DNA from: Cladopsammia gracilis
Taxonomy: Eukaryota; Cnidaria; Anthozoa; Scleractinia; Dendrophylliidae
NCBI GenBank assembly: GCA_022457155.1
Contig: JAJGOT010000049.1
Location: forward strand, 1,056,001 to 1,120,000
Length of the DNA: 64,000 nt
Direction: 5' to 3'
Of this stretch, positions 12,004 to 26,000 are shown piece after piece; the first letter of the stretch is position 1; the number at the start of each line of letters is the position of its first letter. The notes under the pieces were generated by a model. It did not search any database, was not told the DNA's origin, and saw only the letters and a program-made list of their open reading frames with translations. Position numbers and translations under genes: made by a program.

Positions 12004-12251
12004 GTTTGTTTCCAATATAAGTAAATCGAGGCAACTTCCCGTCATGAATTCATGAATTGAAAACCTGGATAACAACTGAAATAAAAGAAAGACTGCTGAC
12101 ATGAAATCAATTACTATCAAAGTCCCACTCTTTGAACAATTGTTGATGACGCGTTTAATAAAGTAACGTGGTTAAAAATAAAAACCAAAACAAATGTTGT
12201 ATCAGCTACTAACACCCATTTGACTTTCCCTATAGTGGAAGATGTGATTCA

Positions 12252-12362
12252 ATGAGAATGAAAGGACAACACTCTTTGTACAACTCTTTTTCAGCTGGTG
12301 CTATGGGAACATACTTATGCTTTGTACAAGTTTTTCTTCTTGTTCTAATGGTAACAATGAAA
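12252..12362 (+). CDS. Mosaic gene exon 1: signal peptide
   Basis: 37 codons ending at a good donor (AAA|GTAAGT). Residues 18-36 are strongly hydrophobic (GTYLCFVQVFLLVLMVTM), as in a signal peptide. The methionine at residue 18 (12303) lies directly before this stretch and would give a more typical signal peptide than the upstream ATG. Cleavage is likely near the start of exon 2. Confidence 0.75.
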
Positions 12363-15300
12363 GTAAGTTTAAAGCATCTAACAATTTATGCAATGAACCA
12401 GCCTATTCATTGAGGAGATATCTCCTTATTTTAAATGGGTTATTTAGCTATTTTAGTTTTTTTTTTTTTATCATCATTTAAGAAGAAGGAACAAGGAAGG
12501 TTTATTGTTAAAAAAACATCATAGCTAGTCCAAGCTGAGGGGTCGGAACATTGTCGAATCTTCTGGTATTTCAATGCAGTTTTCGTTCGTATTTTCTCAA
12601 ATTAAGATTAAAGTACAAATTATTTATTTGATATTTTTGCATCAATGGCAAATGAAAACGGCCAATATGATCCAGTTTTGTTTGAAATTGCTCCTTAAGT
12701 GTACTGGACCTATGTATTTGGCTACGTACAACTAATAAATTTTCAAGTTTTTCCTTTCCCTTGTGTCTTGGAAAAATCGCTACAAACTGATAATGGTTTG
12801 TTATCCATTCCAGAATTCACTTGATATATTTCTCGTGGTGTTCTAGGATCACTATACGAGAAAAGACATTTTATTTAAGCAAATTTTGACCCATAAACAT
12901 ATAAATCTCCATAGCATAACTAATTTAATACATGCTTGTTATGCAAAAATAATAAGAAGTAAAAATAACAATTTTCTTTGTACTGAGTTATGACCTTGGT
13001 AATATTGGTTATGATCCAATAAGTTTTGGTTAACATAGACAGATTAATTAAGAGAAATTAAGTGAAATCAGGCATGAAACATCTACTTGAAAACGAAATT
13101 TGATTTTTTTTGTAAAATTATTATTAATTTTTAATTTTGTCTCATGCCACCTTAGTTCAAGCAATAGTGAACACTCTTTAGGGGAAAGTGGTTAATTTGA
13201 TATATTTCCTCAGGCTTGTGGTGATATTTTTGTTTCAATTCGCAGGGGTCAGCTACTGAATGGCCAAAATTAAAACTTCAACTCTTCGTGGACGACAATG
13301 AGCCTCTATTTCAAGGGTAAGTTTTGTTAAATCATAATCAATCTCCAGCTTAATATTCTCCACAAATAACAATGCTCTGAAGTGTCACGGGGATTTGCTG
13401 ACATTTCAAAAACAAAAACAAGTGTTTTTGTGTTAACAGAAACCCACAAATACTGATGCCGATTCCAATACGGATACCAAATACGGACAGGGTCTAAGTG
13501 AACTTGAAAAAAATATAGTCTATTTTTTTTTTTTTTTTTTTGGATTCAACAATAAAGGCATGGGAGATATGATATACAAGACTATGAATCTGTATTATTT
13601 CAATTATTTTGAATGACACTTCGTATTTAAGCACAAACTGTAGCTTTAATTGTCTCGTTTTTTAACCCACATCTCATTACCTGACTTTGCTGAAATTTAA
13701 TTAAAAGTGTTTATTGTTTGGCACACAACTCCAACACGCATTTAGAGCTCCTGGTGTACGTTTGTTTAAAGTTAAACAACGAAATAATATATATAGTTAG
13801 CCTTAGCCTAACAGCGTCGCCCTTTGAAGAACCTCTGAACAAGCTTAACTACGATGAAACTTAACTTAGGTGAAAGGTCGGAACCGGCACAAGAATTAAG
13901 ATTGACGACCGGGCTATTTTTCAGTTTTAGCAATTCTCAAAAACAGTAAGCTTATTACCCGACCGTCTGCACAGTACATTTAGACCGTACAAAAGTTCAC
14001 AAAAACAACCGTTTTTTTTTCCGTCTAGAATAACTATTACGACTATTTTCGAATAAAATACAGTTGTTGCTTGTTAAAAAATGCCCGAGAAAGTGATTTG
14101 GAAATCAAAATTGCAAAAATACGCAAACATATTTGCATAAGGCGACGCGAGTATAAAATCTAAGTCTTGTTTTGTTTACATAAAATCGCTTTTCAATCTA
14201 TGTAATGAATGAACAAACACATAAAAATGGACAACACAATCTTCTTTCGAAAAATTTCATTCAAATCTCCATTTAGTTTATGTTTAAAAGCAAAACGCCT
14301 ACTATTTATATAGCGCATCGAAGCCGAGCCGTGTCTTCGATGATTCAAATTCGAGAAATTAATGCAACTGAGTTTAAGCTACACGTTTATAAACAATTCT
14401 CCATAACTAACGAGAACACAAACAAAAAGTCAATCACAGATTGAAATCAAGATAAATTCCCATCTAAAAATGTAATTTGTTTAACTTTAAGTCCCTCCGG
14501 CGGCTACTGTACTTGGAAATTCTTTAAACCTCCGCTTTGGTGCTGAAATCCGTAAAACGAACCCATCTCTTCGCATTTGCTAAAAACGTATATAGTTCCT
14601 CGAAGCAAGATTTTATCCCTGAAAGCTCTTCTTTTTCCACTTTTTCCACTAAGTATCCCTTAATTGGTATCCCTGCCTTGAGTAGCAAACCGCGAAAAAC
14701 TGCAGAGAAATAACGACTTTAATTCTCCACTAAACACAACAATACAACTAAAGTGTTTTCCTAGCTCACGGCTGTGCGGCCGCGCGAAAAGCCTTGCTTT
14801 CAAAATTGCTAAGATCCCGGATGTTGTTACAACACGGCCGCGGGCAGGCGGGCACACACGCGCCCGCGAAACATTCCGCTAGCCATGACCATGAAAAATG
14901 ACGGGCACAGGTTCTATGAGTATGGTGCTCCGCCGGGCCTTCGGCCCGCGGGCTCCGCTATAAAAAAAAAAAAAAAAAGAATGAAGAGTTCTTTTGAAAT
15001 GTGCGAAAATATTGAATAAATACTAGCCGCAAACAAAATGTGTTTGCTTACGTTATTGGTAATTTTATGTACATATAACTTTAACACATTGCATAAGAGA
15101 AATATTTCGGTACTTAATCATTTTACTGCCAATAGCGGCCCAAGCTAAATTCATTAAAAAATACTGAACATTTGGGTCTGATTGGACACACTTAATTAGG
15201 ATTTCGTCCACATACTCAAAAGTTAGAACCACCTTTTATGCCATGCCGTGAAGAATACAGCCAATAAAAAGGCTGGAAACATAGATATATATTTGAAACA

Positions 15301-17046
15301 CCTTTCGTATCTTTCATGGTGATCTTCGGAAGTTTTCGGTATTCTAAAATAGTATAAAATCTAAGTCTTGTTTTGTTTACATAACATCGCTTTTCAATCT
15401 GTGTAATGAATGAACGAACACATAGAAATGGACAACACAATCTTCTTTCGAAAAGTTTTATTCAAATCTCTATAAGCTTATGTTTAAAAGCAAAAAGCGT
15501 ACCTTTATAGTGCATCGAGTTCGAGCTGTCTTCGATGAAATTCAAGAAATCGATACAACTGAATTTAATCACGTTTTAAAAACAATTCTCCAAAACTAAC
15601 AAGAACACAAAGAAAAAGTCAATCACAGATTGATATCGACATAAATTCTCATCGCAAAATGTAATCTATTTTATCTTTAAGACCCTAGCTTGCTTGGAAA
15701 TTCTTCAAATCTCCTCTTCTTTGGTCTGAAATCCGTAATAAAAATAAACATCTCCCCGAATTGATAAAAACGTATGAAGTTTCTCGAAGCAAGATTTTAT
15801 TCCTGAAAGCTCTTATTTTTCCACTAAAGCGGCTTCTGAGCATCCCTTAATTAGTATCCCTGCCTTGAGTAGTAAACCGCGAAAAAATGCAGAGAAATAA
15901 CGACTTTACTTCTCCGCTAAAGACAGCGAAAGATTCAACTAAGTGTTTACCGAGCTGAAGGCTGTGTAGCCAAGCGAAAAATAAAGCCTCGCTTTAGTTT
16001 CAAAATTGCTCAGATCCAGGATGTTGTGTGGCGTCATACGCGCATGTTTTGCGATGTCATAAGCGCCCGCAAGCTAGCCCTGCGCGACAGACGACGCGTC
16101 CGTGAAACATTCTGCTAGCCATAACCATGAAAAATGACGGGTATAGGTTTTATGAGTATGGGGTTACGCAGCGGGCCTTCGGCCCGCGAGAGCTCCGCTG
16201 TAATGAAATATTTTACCCGACCAGACGAGAAATATTGCTTCAAACGTCCACAAAGTCAAAATTTTTAGAAAGCATTTAATGAACAGTGAGTTACTAAAAT
16301 ACTGTTACTATGAAAATAATACTTTAAAAGTAAACTGGGTTTGGAAGGAAGGAAGGAAGGAAGGAAGGAAGGAAGGAAGGAAGGAAGGAAGGAAGGAAGG
16401 AAGGAAGGAAGGAAGGAAGGAAGGAAGGGAGGGAGGTCTGGAAGGAAGGGAGGGAGGCAGGGAGGGAGGAAGGAAGGGAGGGAGGGAGGGAGGGAGGGAG
16501 GAAGGAAGGAAGGAAGGAAGGAAGGAAGGAAGGAAGGAAGGGAGGGAGGGAGGGAGGGAGGAAGGAAGGAAGGAAGGAAGGAAGGAAGGAAGGAAGGAAG
16601 GAAGGAAGATAAATACATGTGTTTCTAATGGTGGGGTAGTGAAACATGAAAATTTGGTTTCAGCTGAGTTGATAAGGGCGCGCCAGCCCTTCGTCAAAGC
16701 GAACACCTATATGGCGCTCGAAACGTCAGCTTTTTCATCTTTTTTACGGTGGCAAATTTACTTAACTACTCAGTTGATAAAACCCAATTTTCAAAGAACT
16801 ATAAATTTTACCATTGCTGAATTTAATTTGTATTTTGTATTTGTTCCATTCAGAAACAAAACCAAACTGCGCGTGACTCTCAATCATGACAGTAATTCGA
16901 CTGTAGCGACCGATGTGTCTCTGTACATAGACGTGTCATTTCAGGGAAATGTCAGCTCGACGGTTCCTTCACCAGGGTCAGTTTATCCAGACGTAATACT
17001 ACCAAACGAACTCAAGGTAGGTATTCCATGTATATATGCTATCATC

Positions 17047-17077
<31 letters not shown>

Positions 17078-20000
17078 CCACCACAAAAGCTATCATCATC
17101 ATGATCTCTTAGCCTCAAAGTTCACTAAAACTGTCATTACAGGCCAATAAACAGCACCACAGAAATATTTTTATTCTCCGGCCGTTCGTTCACAAATCAC
17201 TTAAATCCTATATTGGATTAATTTTTCATTAACTAATGTAATGTTTTGAGCTGGAGAATTGCTACCTTTAGAGTTTTACATATCCTCCTCCAAACCTTAC
17301 GGATTGGCACAATACATAATATTCAGGTGTTGCAATTTTGGAGGATACTTTCATAATGATATAAAATATCTCCATTGTCATCGTGTTTGTAGGATGGTAC
17401 GTTCGACTGTCCTTGGTAACCAAACTAGTTTTAGAGTTGAGGGCAGAGAAAAAAATAAGAGTAGTGGAGGATAATGTGTGAAGATCTTGAAATGTCTTCA
17501 TTCACAAGAGAAATGATTTGATCACTCTTCACGTTTATTGCAACTGAGTAAACTTCGTCTTGTAAGTTATCAATTATCAAGCCGGATGAGATGAAACTGA
17601 TTGTTGTACCTGATAGAGACAAAGAGTAATTTCACTGGAAGAGGACAATGCAGGGAAAAGAAGGGTAAAACTTTGTCACTCGTGATCGGACAAGAACATC
17701 ACATTTTAAAAAAAATGGCGGCTCCCGCCGGTTCACTCCACGCACTGATTTTTTAAAGATGTCAATGTCCATTATCAGTATGAAAACACACCTTCCAAGA
17801 CTTCAAAATGGGAAGAAAGGCCTGAATAATTTTTGCTCACTTAAAAATGGGAATTTAGAAAGCTAAAAGAGATAAAACATTACTTCGATTATCGATATCT
17901 CCTTATCGATTAAGTCGTGGGGCTATTTGCATCCACCCTTTTCAGTCTCGCCGTAATAAGTTATATAATTATCCCGATGAAAGTTAGATACGGACGTTTT
18001 GCTCTCTGTTGTTTGCTAAAGTATCTGCAATGGCATCCATTTACCATTTATATTTCCATTAAACGTTCCTCAAAACGATTCAGCAAAAACCTGCGCCAGT
18101 CTCTGTCCATAAAAGATATAATCACATGTGAAACAAGCAGTAGATATCCCAGAAAGGATTTTGATTTTTAATTTTTATGATCTTATGGGTTGTAAACTAA
18201 AAGACACAACCACGCGTCTCCTCGCAGCAGTTGAATCTTTTGGGCGCCGTAAAATCTTTAGGTACATAAGAAAATGTCAACTGTTGAGCTACGAGTCATT
18301 GGTGCAAATTTCTTTTCAAACCTGGTGAGATTTATTCCTTACATGTCCTGTACAAAATATTTTAAGTGTCGCAATTTTTTACAGCCAGCAGTGTGTTATT
18401 TAGAAAAACTCCCTCAAACAGTGGTCAGATTCATCCTTATATTTCAAGCTTATATAAAACCTACTCTGAATGTCCAACTTTTTTTTATGATATTTATATA
18501 GCAATATAACGTGACAGTATATTTTTAGTTTCTGTTTATTTATTACAAATACACAAACGAATACTATTACCAAAGGTTATACCTACCATCCACCCTTTTC
18601 ATTTCGACAGTTCAACACTTTCCAGCTACAAGATAAATTTTCCGTTGAAGCAGATGTGTCGATTGATCCTAACGGACTAGCTAAGCCTGGTCACGTGCAT
18701 ATAGCCCACGTGATCGTGACCCTAACATACAGCGGATATGATGATAACTGCACAGACCCGAATACTGGAGATAAGCTGGAGAAAGTTATAGAGGATGCCT
18801 ACACGTCCTTCTACTTCTATGTGTTAGGTCTGTATAAAAAAAAAGAAAAACAAACTCTTTAATCATTAATCATCTCTCAACCTCGTTCCCAAGGTCTATC
18901 TTCTTCCCGCTTCAGGTGCCAGAAAGAAGAGAGAGCATGGGAACGATATTAAGAGTGTCTAAATTTGGAATCCCAGATTTCATGTTGCTAATATCCCAAT
19001 TCAGACCGGGCTTTTTTTGGTTTGTCTGGAAGGGTGGGTAGGGGCGGTTCCGCCCACTCCCTTCGTAACCTCTAGAATATTGACAAAGCTCGGCTATGGC
19101 TATGAGACTTGAAGGGTTCATAGTACGCCAAAAAATCTGTAAGTAAAATTGTAAACGCTCAAAGTCAGCATGGTCACTTTTTTGGTGTACCACTTTGGTA
19201 CACCGACAGGACAGCCGAAATTGCATTTTTAAAAAATTCTTGAAATACAGCTAAATTTAATTTCTAAATGTTTCTGTTCGTTTCAAAGATTCAAAAGGCC
19301 TCTGGTTTGGGTCCTCGCTTTAGAAAAGTCTACAAACTGAATGAAAATAATATTGTTTTTGTTTCGCACATGGAGGCGCCCAGCTATATCCCTATCGCAA
19401 TGTAAAATGTATTGACATGAAACTTGGCACGACGATGAATTACTATAATTGCTGATATGAAGAACCTGTTTAAAGAAGGGCACGAGGGGTCTCTTCTCTT
19501 ACCACATTTTCTCTTGATTATATCCCACATCTGATCTAATTAAGGTTACTTTAAAATACCCTCGCCGAAATGTCTATTTAATATTAACTTATTTACCTTT
19601 TTGTCAACCAGACTCTCCTTGTGTACGACCGCTTGGAATTAACAGTGGTCGCAGCAAGGAAAGCCAGCTTCTGTCATCCTCATTTCATAAAGATGCTCAC
19701 GATTCACTCGGTCATAGTCCCCAAGAAGCCAGGCTTGGAGGAGCGGGATACTGGACACCCGTGGGCAGAAATGCCTCGATTGATGGACAGCAGTTTCTAC
19801 AAATAACGTTTGAGTCACCAATTCGACTAAAAATGGTCCGTTTAAAAACTGTAATCAATACTGATTTTATACAGAAAGTACTTGAGTAAAGTAATTACAA
19901 TGCTATATTTTGTGGAAGCTTAATTTTAACATGAATACAATATCAATAAGAACCTTCTTTAAGGTGATTAGTTCTTTACACCTCTTATATTATCATTTAT

Positions 20001-23000
20001 ATAATTGAGCGACCGCGTGTTTACCATAGAAGAAGAAACGAACCTAAACGCATTAGAATGAAGAAGAGAGCAAGTAATTTGCAGCAGTACGTGTTCAATT
20101 ACAGCCCGTTGTTATCGTTATCTATGTAACAGAAAACAACTGTCAACAACCTTTGTTATATTTACCAAAATGAATATATTTTATGCACTAATAGTTTTTG
20201 TCTCTTTTGAAACTGAACAGATCTACATACAAGGTAAACCAAATAAAACAGAACATGTCAGAACGTTTGATGTCTTTACAAGTATCGATGGAGATGTGTG
20301 GAAGAAAGAGAAACCATTGCTATCCAAGGTCGGTAATGATCTTTCATTTTAACACTGAGACCCTCCCTTTGATATATTTAATTTAGGAACTTTAGTGGAA
20401 ATCCTGCCTAAAGAAGTTGTCAACTATGAAGTTGCAAGGGCAGTCGCTGATCAGTCACGTTGGGTCTTCCAGAACGTCTAATAAGTTGTCCCATTAAATT
20501 GATCCAAGAATTAAATTAACTGATAAAACGAAGAAAAATGATAAGAGTATGTTTAGTGGAACATATTCTAAACAAGAGGCTCCAAGCAGCCTATACTCAT
20601 GCGCATGCGTAAGAAAGTTTTATGATATATTTTAAACGTGATGAGAAGATGTCCGACATGGAGAACATCATAGAGTTACTCATTTCATTCAGTCATCGTT
20701 CCTGCAACCACGTTGTTTATTATTGAATGTTTTGTAAATGAAGGCTGTACCACAATGAAGCCAGTGATTCTTCTGAGTGTTATATATACCTAACGTGAAC
20801 ATTAGTTATGTTAGTGGGGTTGTATGAGACGCTGTCGTCACACTTCAGTAACGCTGTTTCACCGGAAGTGAAAGTAACCAGAAGTCACTAAACAGGAAAT
20901 GTAAATGACAAAGCTATGAACCGGAAGAGCACAATTTAAAATATGCGTGCATAAATTTGCATGCAAAATCGTGACACAAAAAAAAATAAGAAAAAGAAAA
21001 ACGGAGGGCAAATTTTAACTCATGCCGCTTCGCGCATGAGTAATAAGAATAGCTCAAAATGTTACATATATTGTCCTCCAAAAAAAGGAAAGCATCTTGA
21101 CCACATCTTGAAGCAAAAGTTACAATTCTAGCTTAAACTGGTAATTTCTTGGTGTTGCGGATGGTGCGATCACCAAATGACGTAAAACAAAAGATTCAAA
21201 AGACACTGAACAATACCCATACCACAACACAAAAGCTAACCAACAATGGCTTCCGCAACACCAAGAAACACCCCTTAAACTTAAGTGAGTACGACCTTGA
21301 TTGTGATATGACGAATTGATTGTGATTGAACGAATGCCGCTTCGCGCATGAGTAATAAGAATAGCTCAAAATGTTACATATATTGTCCTCCAAAAAAAGG
21401 AAAGCATCTTGACCACATCTTGAAGCAAAAGTTACAATTCTAGCTTAAACTTAAGTGAGTACGACCTTGATTGTGATATGACGAATTGATTGTGATTGAA
21501 CGAATTTGGTTGTTAGTAATAACATTTCAATACCTTGAATTTTGCACCAATCCGGCTACCATATTAGGCTTCGTATACTCTGCAGATAATCCTGCTTAAC
21601 AAGATCTAAAATCTCGTTTCGTCGCAGGTTTTGGCGAACATATTTGTCAAGGTCTTTTCGCAGGTTTTGGCGACAATATTACTCATGGTCTTTTCTGAGA
21701 GCCTCATCGTTTTCCCACTCGAGATTTCTTATCCGCTCCACCATATTATTTGATAAAAACAAAAACATTAACAGAAGTATTCAAGATGGTTTCTTGAGAA
21801 TGCACCCGTTGCATATGGGCTTTGACCCTCATAGGTCATACTTGCTGTTTTAATTTAGTTTTCTCAAACTTCAACTCCGATTCAATGCATCGAAACTTAC
21901 AAAATAAAACTGAGATAAAATAACACTTACCTACAATTCAACTTTTGATCTGATATAAAAGAAAGGGCTTTCTTAAAATAAAGTAAAAATAATAAAGTCT
22001 AAATCAACAATATATATATATATATATATAAAAACTCAACATATTCAGGAAAGATGTGATTTTGTAATGGCAAGCGTAGGTAGCGGGTACTACTGAGATG
22101 ACCGTGGCAGTTTAAACTCTTATATCATCATTCTTTTATCTTTTGGTTTGCATGGCATAGTTAATCTAAAAATTCCTAGTATAAACATCTTCACAGTAAA
22201 CCAAACAATGTTAATTAATATTTCAAATAACTCTCTGCTTCACGTAACTTCATTTGTATTTACCTTACCTAATTACAGTCGAACCTCCTTAAAAAGGACA
22301 AAGAGATTAACCCCAGTGTCCGCATTATTGAGGTGTCCGTATAATAGAAGTAGGGATTGTATAAATTTTGGTATCTTTGGTACCAAAAGAACTGCCCTTA
22401 ATGGAGAGGTGTCCGTATTATGGAGATGTCCGCAAGGAGAGATTCGACTGTATACATTTCTTATAAAGTGAACTGTCTCTAAGCAGACACCTATAAGGCG
22501 GACACCTCTCTAAGAGGTTGGCTGGTCCCCGTCAACTTCTATTTGTTTATTAAGTAATGATCCGCATAAGAAGGATAGTGCTGAACGGCAATACACGATG
22601 GAATGTCAACCATTTACATTGTTACAACTACTGATCTCATTGGCCTAGACTCAAAAACCGCTAAAAAGTTAAGGTTCAAGGTGCATTAAGTCTAATTTTT
22701 TTAAGGTTTCAAGTATTTTGATACCCAATCGCGCAACGTGCAATTTTTAAAAGATATTGTATTTGGGGAACTTCATCAAAGAAGCAAAATTAGTAGCTAT
22801 TGTCTTCTGCTATTCTGATTGGTTAAGCACGAACATAGATCTGGTCAAGAGGGTGTCCTGCTTAGAGATCGTGAGTTCACTGCAATTGCAAATAAGTTTC
22901 CATGACAATATTCATCTGAAAAACAATTTCTCTATTTTTTTCAGACTGACTTAATTGTTAACAGTGGAGATACTACAGTACCAACTGCTTATCAGAGTAC

Positions 23001-26000
23001 CATGGCAATTCGGTTATTACGCATTTACCCGAGGTCCTGGTACAAAGAAAGTGCTCTGAGAGTAGAGGTTTACGGTTGTATTCAACCAACAACACCAACC
23101 CAAGGTTCTTCTTTTATCTCTTTTCAACTTAAGTAAATTGATTTAGACATTCTGGTTTTGATCGATCTATACCAAAAAGGAGGTGTCATAACAAATCAGG
23201 AAATGGGACCGCTCAGAATTTCAGATTCTAGATTTTAGAAAAAAACTTCACACTGAGTTATTTCCCTTAACATGTTTTGCCCGCGAATAATAACTATCTT
23301 TAATGTTACGTTCGCACGCTGAACGTGATCTTTGACATGCTTTCAGATGCACAGAACTTCACAATCTAGGCGTTCAAGACTGTAACGAGAAGTTCATAAT
23401 TTAAAATACATACATACACAACTTTATTTATACATACAGACTTACCTGAGACTGAGAGCGAGAGTGAAAACAGGGTGTTTTTGACTTACCTGTGTGAGTA
23501 TTTTGCAGTCGATACCGGATCTGATAATATCAAATTCTGCTACCACAGCATATCGATCATGTGTCGATATTTCGTGCATTTTAAGTTTATAACTTTTTGT
23601 CACCGACGAGGCATGGCTATATAGATGGAACATCAGATGCTCAATACATGTAGATCGCACTCACTGAGGGATAAGTCGCCGATTCGTGTGAAGTCCTAAC
23701 TTTCGGGAAAAAATCGAGTCGCGGCGACTGGTTGCAGAAATTCAAACTGGTTTAAATGTAAGCGACTACAGTCGCGGCAAGCTGTGATCTCCATCCTCGT
23801 GTGTAGTGCTTGTGCAACTAGTCGCTGCGACCAAACAGAAGAATTAACCAATCTAAGGCCAAATTAAAGCAATTGTCTACACTCTCAGGTTACTAGAGGT
23901 AGATACCGTTACAAGCTGAAAAGCATCGTTATTACTCATATTTTAAAGTCGCACAGCACAAAGCGACACGATCCGCTTTGCGCACGGTTTAACCGCGTAA
24001 CAAACGTCTCTGCTCTCACTATTTTTATAAAAGATTTTCCTGCACTTGGGGTGGAGACAAAACTCATTACAGATGCTCAGATGACGGCCTCTTCCGCTTT
24101 TGATCCTGTCAAGACAAGCGCTGCTAGCGGTCGCTTGAATTCTAACAGTGCTTGGTGTTCGGCGACTTCGAATGAGGTTCCGCTCTTTCTTCAAATCGAT
24201 CTCAATGAAACACATGTTGTTACGGCGGTGAGTTACATAAAATGCGAAAAGTAATGAGCGTTAACGTTGTTTTAGCATCGTAATTGTGATTTTCATTTGG
24301 AGTTTATTCAGTGCCATTGCCATATTTCCACTGCCATTGTCATTTGCTTTGCCATTACTACTACTCTTTCATTACTTCTACTATTGCCACTACCATTGCC
24401 ATTGCTATTTGCACCATTTCCATTGCCAATAACGTTGCCATTGTCACTGCTGTTGCAAATTCCATTAACAGAGGTTTTACTTGCCAATGCCAGTGCCAGT
24501 CTCAGTGCTATTTTCATAATTACTGTCATTGTCATATTCATTGTCATTACCAATTGTCATTCAAGTCATTATTGTTGTTCTTGGTCAATCACGGTTAGTG
24601 CAGGATCATCAGGTGGAAATTAGGCAGAGAAGACGGTGCAGACCTTGAAGACAAGAATATCAGTTTTTCAATCAATCTAAACATTAACAGTCATTGGATT
24701 TAATTAGCCAAGTGCATACATGCACATCTCAACAGGTTTCTTCTCAGCCACGTGACACAAATGACGGCCGTTTTGAGAGTGTGACTTCATACAAGTTGAG
24801 ATATTCTCCAGACGGAGCTAGTTGGACTTTTTATCAACAGAATGGAATTGATAAGGTATTTGTGTGAGAGTTATATTTCTACAACAGGCCGCTGAATTTC
24901 TGTCGAAGGACGTGCGACTAGTTGAAAAAAATTTTTCCAGGGAACATTTTACCTTCTGAAATGTTTACTTAATTGCTTTAGATAAAACGGCAGGGGATGT
25001 TCTTGAATTAATCTGATGTAGCTTTTTATTGCAAGACGCCAAAAAGAAACTTCCTCTGTCAAGTATTTCTTAAATCACTTTTTACGTAGGTCGAAAGTTC
25101 TTCGTTTTTGCTTCGGTTCTCCTTCTCGACCATATTTTGCATTACTTTTTCGCTAATCTCAGCAAAGTGGGAGGCAAAAACCTTCTGAGTTAATATAAAG
25201 CCTGGTAGAAACTTACAGTTATTTCAATGTTACTACTGTCCGTTCTATACTCCGATATTTTCTACTATAGAGGTTCTGCACGGCAGCCATGTTGCATGGC
25301 AGGAACAATAGATTATTTTCCCTATGGGAAAGAATGTTCTTTCTAATGCAAAACATTTCATGCAAAGTCTGCCCACGGGAGAGTTAATCGCTTGACAAGC
25401 GCATTCAAGGTACTACCATGTGACCATTTTTTGACCAAGAGGAGCAACGAAAATTTAGTGCTGACTATAAAGAGAAATGAAATAAATTACAACCTCAGTA
25501 TTAAAAGTTGTTATAACATTGCAAACTGTTATTAATAATTCCCTTCCAGATTTTCCTGGGAAACCTGGTTGAGCACTTCGCCACAAAGCATCATTTGGCA
25601 ATTCCAATGAAAGCGAGATTCGTTCAGTTTTATCCAGTGACCCTGATCAGTTCTGTATGCATGCGGGTTGAGCTGTATGGAGAAAAATCTGTTGAGGAAA
25701 ATACTGGTAATATAATCTTCTTTTAGACTTTTTCTACAGTCTTCTAAGTATCTTGTTTTAACTATTTTTTAATCTTCTTGTCCCTGATGGGGACGGTGAA
25801 AGCATATTCTGTTTGGTAAGTCAAGCTATTTCGCAACCAATTCGGATCGATGCCTTTTTCGTACACAGCATTATTGTCTCCCTTCATCTTCACGTGTCGT
25901 CTCCACTGAATGATTGAACGAACAGACGAATAAATGAATGAGTGAGTGAATGAATGAATGAATGAATGAATGAATGAATGAATGAATGAATGAATGAATG

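Noticed and set aside
16265..16706. Long open frames of poly-Ser/Phe/Leu/Pro or poly-Lys/Glu/Gly on both strands
   Set aside because: They are the GGAA/GGGA microsatellite read in several frames; no independent coding signal.
24297..24623. 108-codon plus frame, hydrophobic
   Set aside because: A product of the CCATTG-type repeat; a similar frame exists on the opposite strand.
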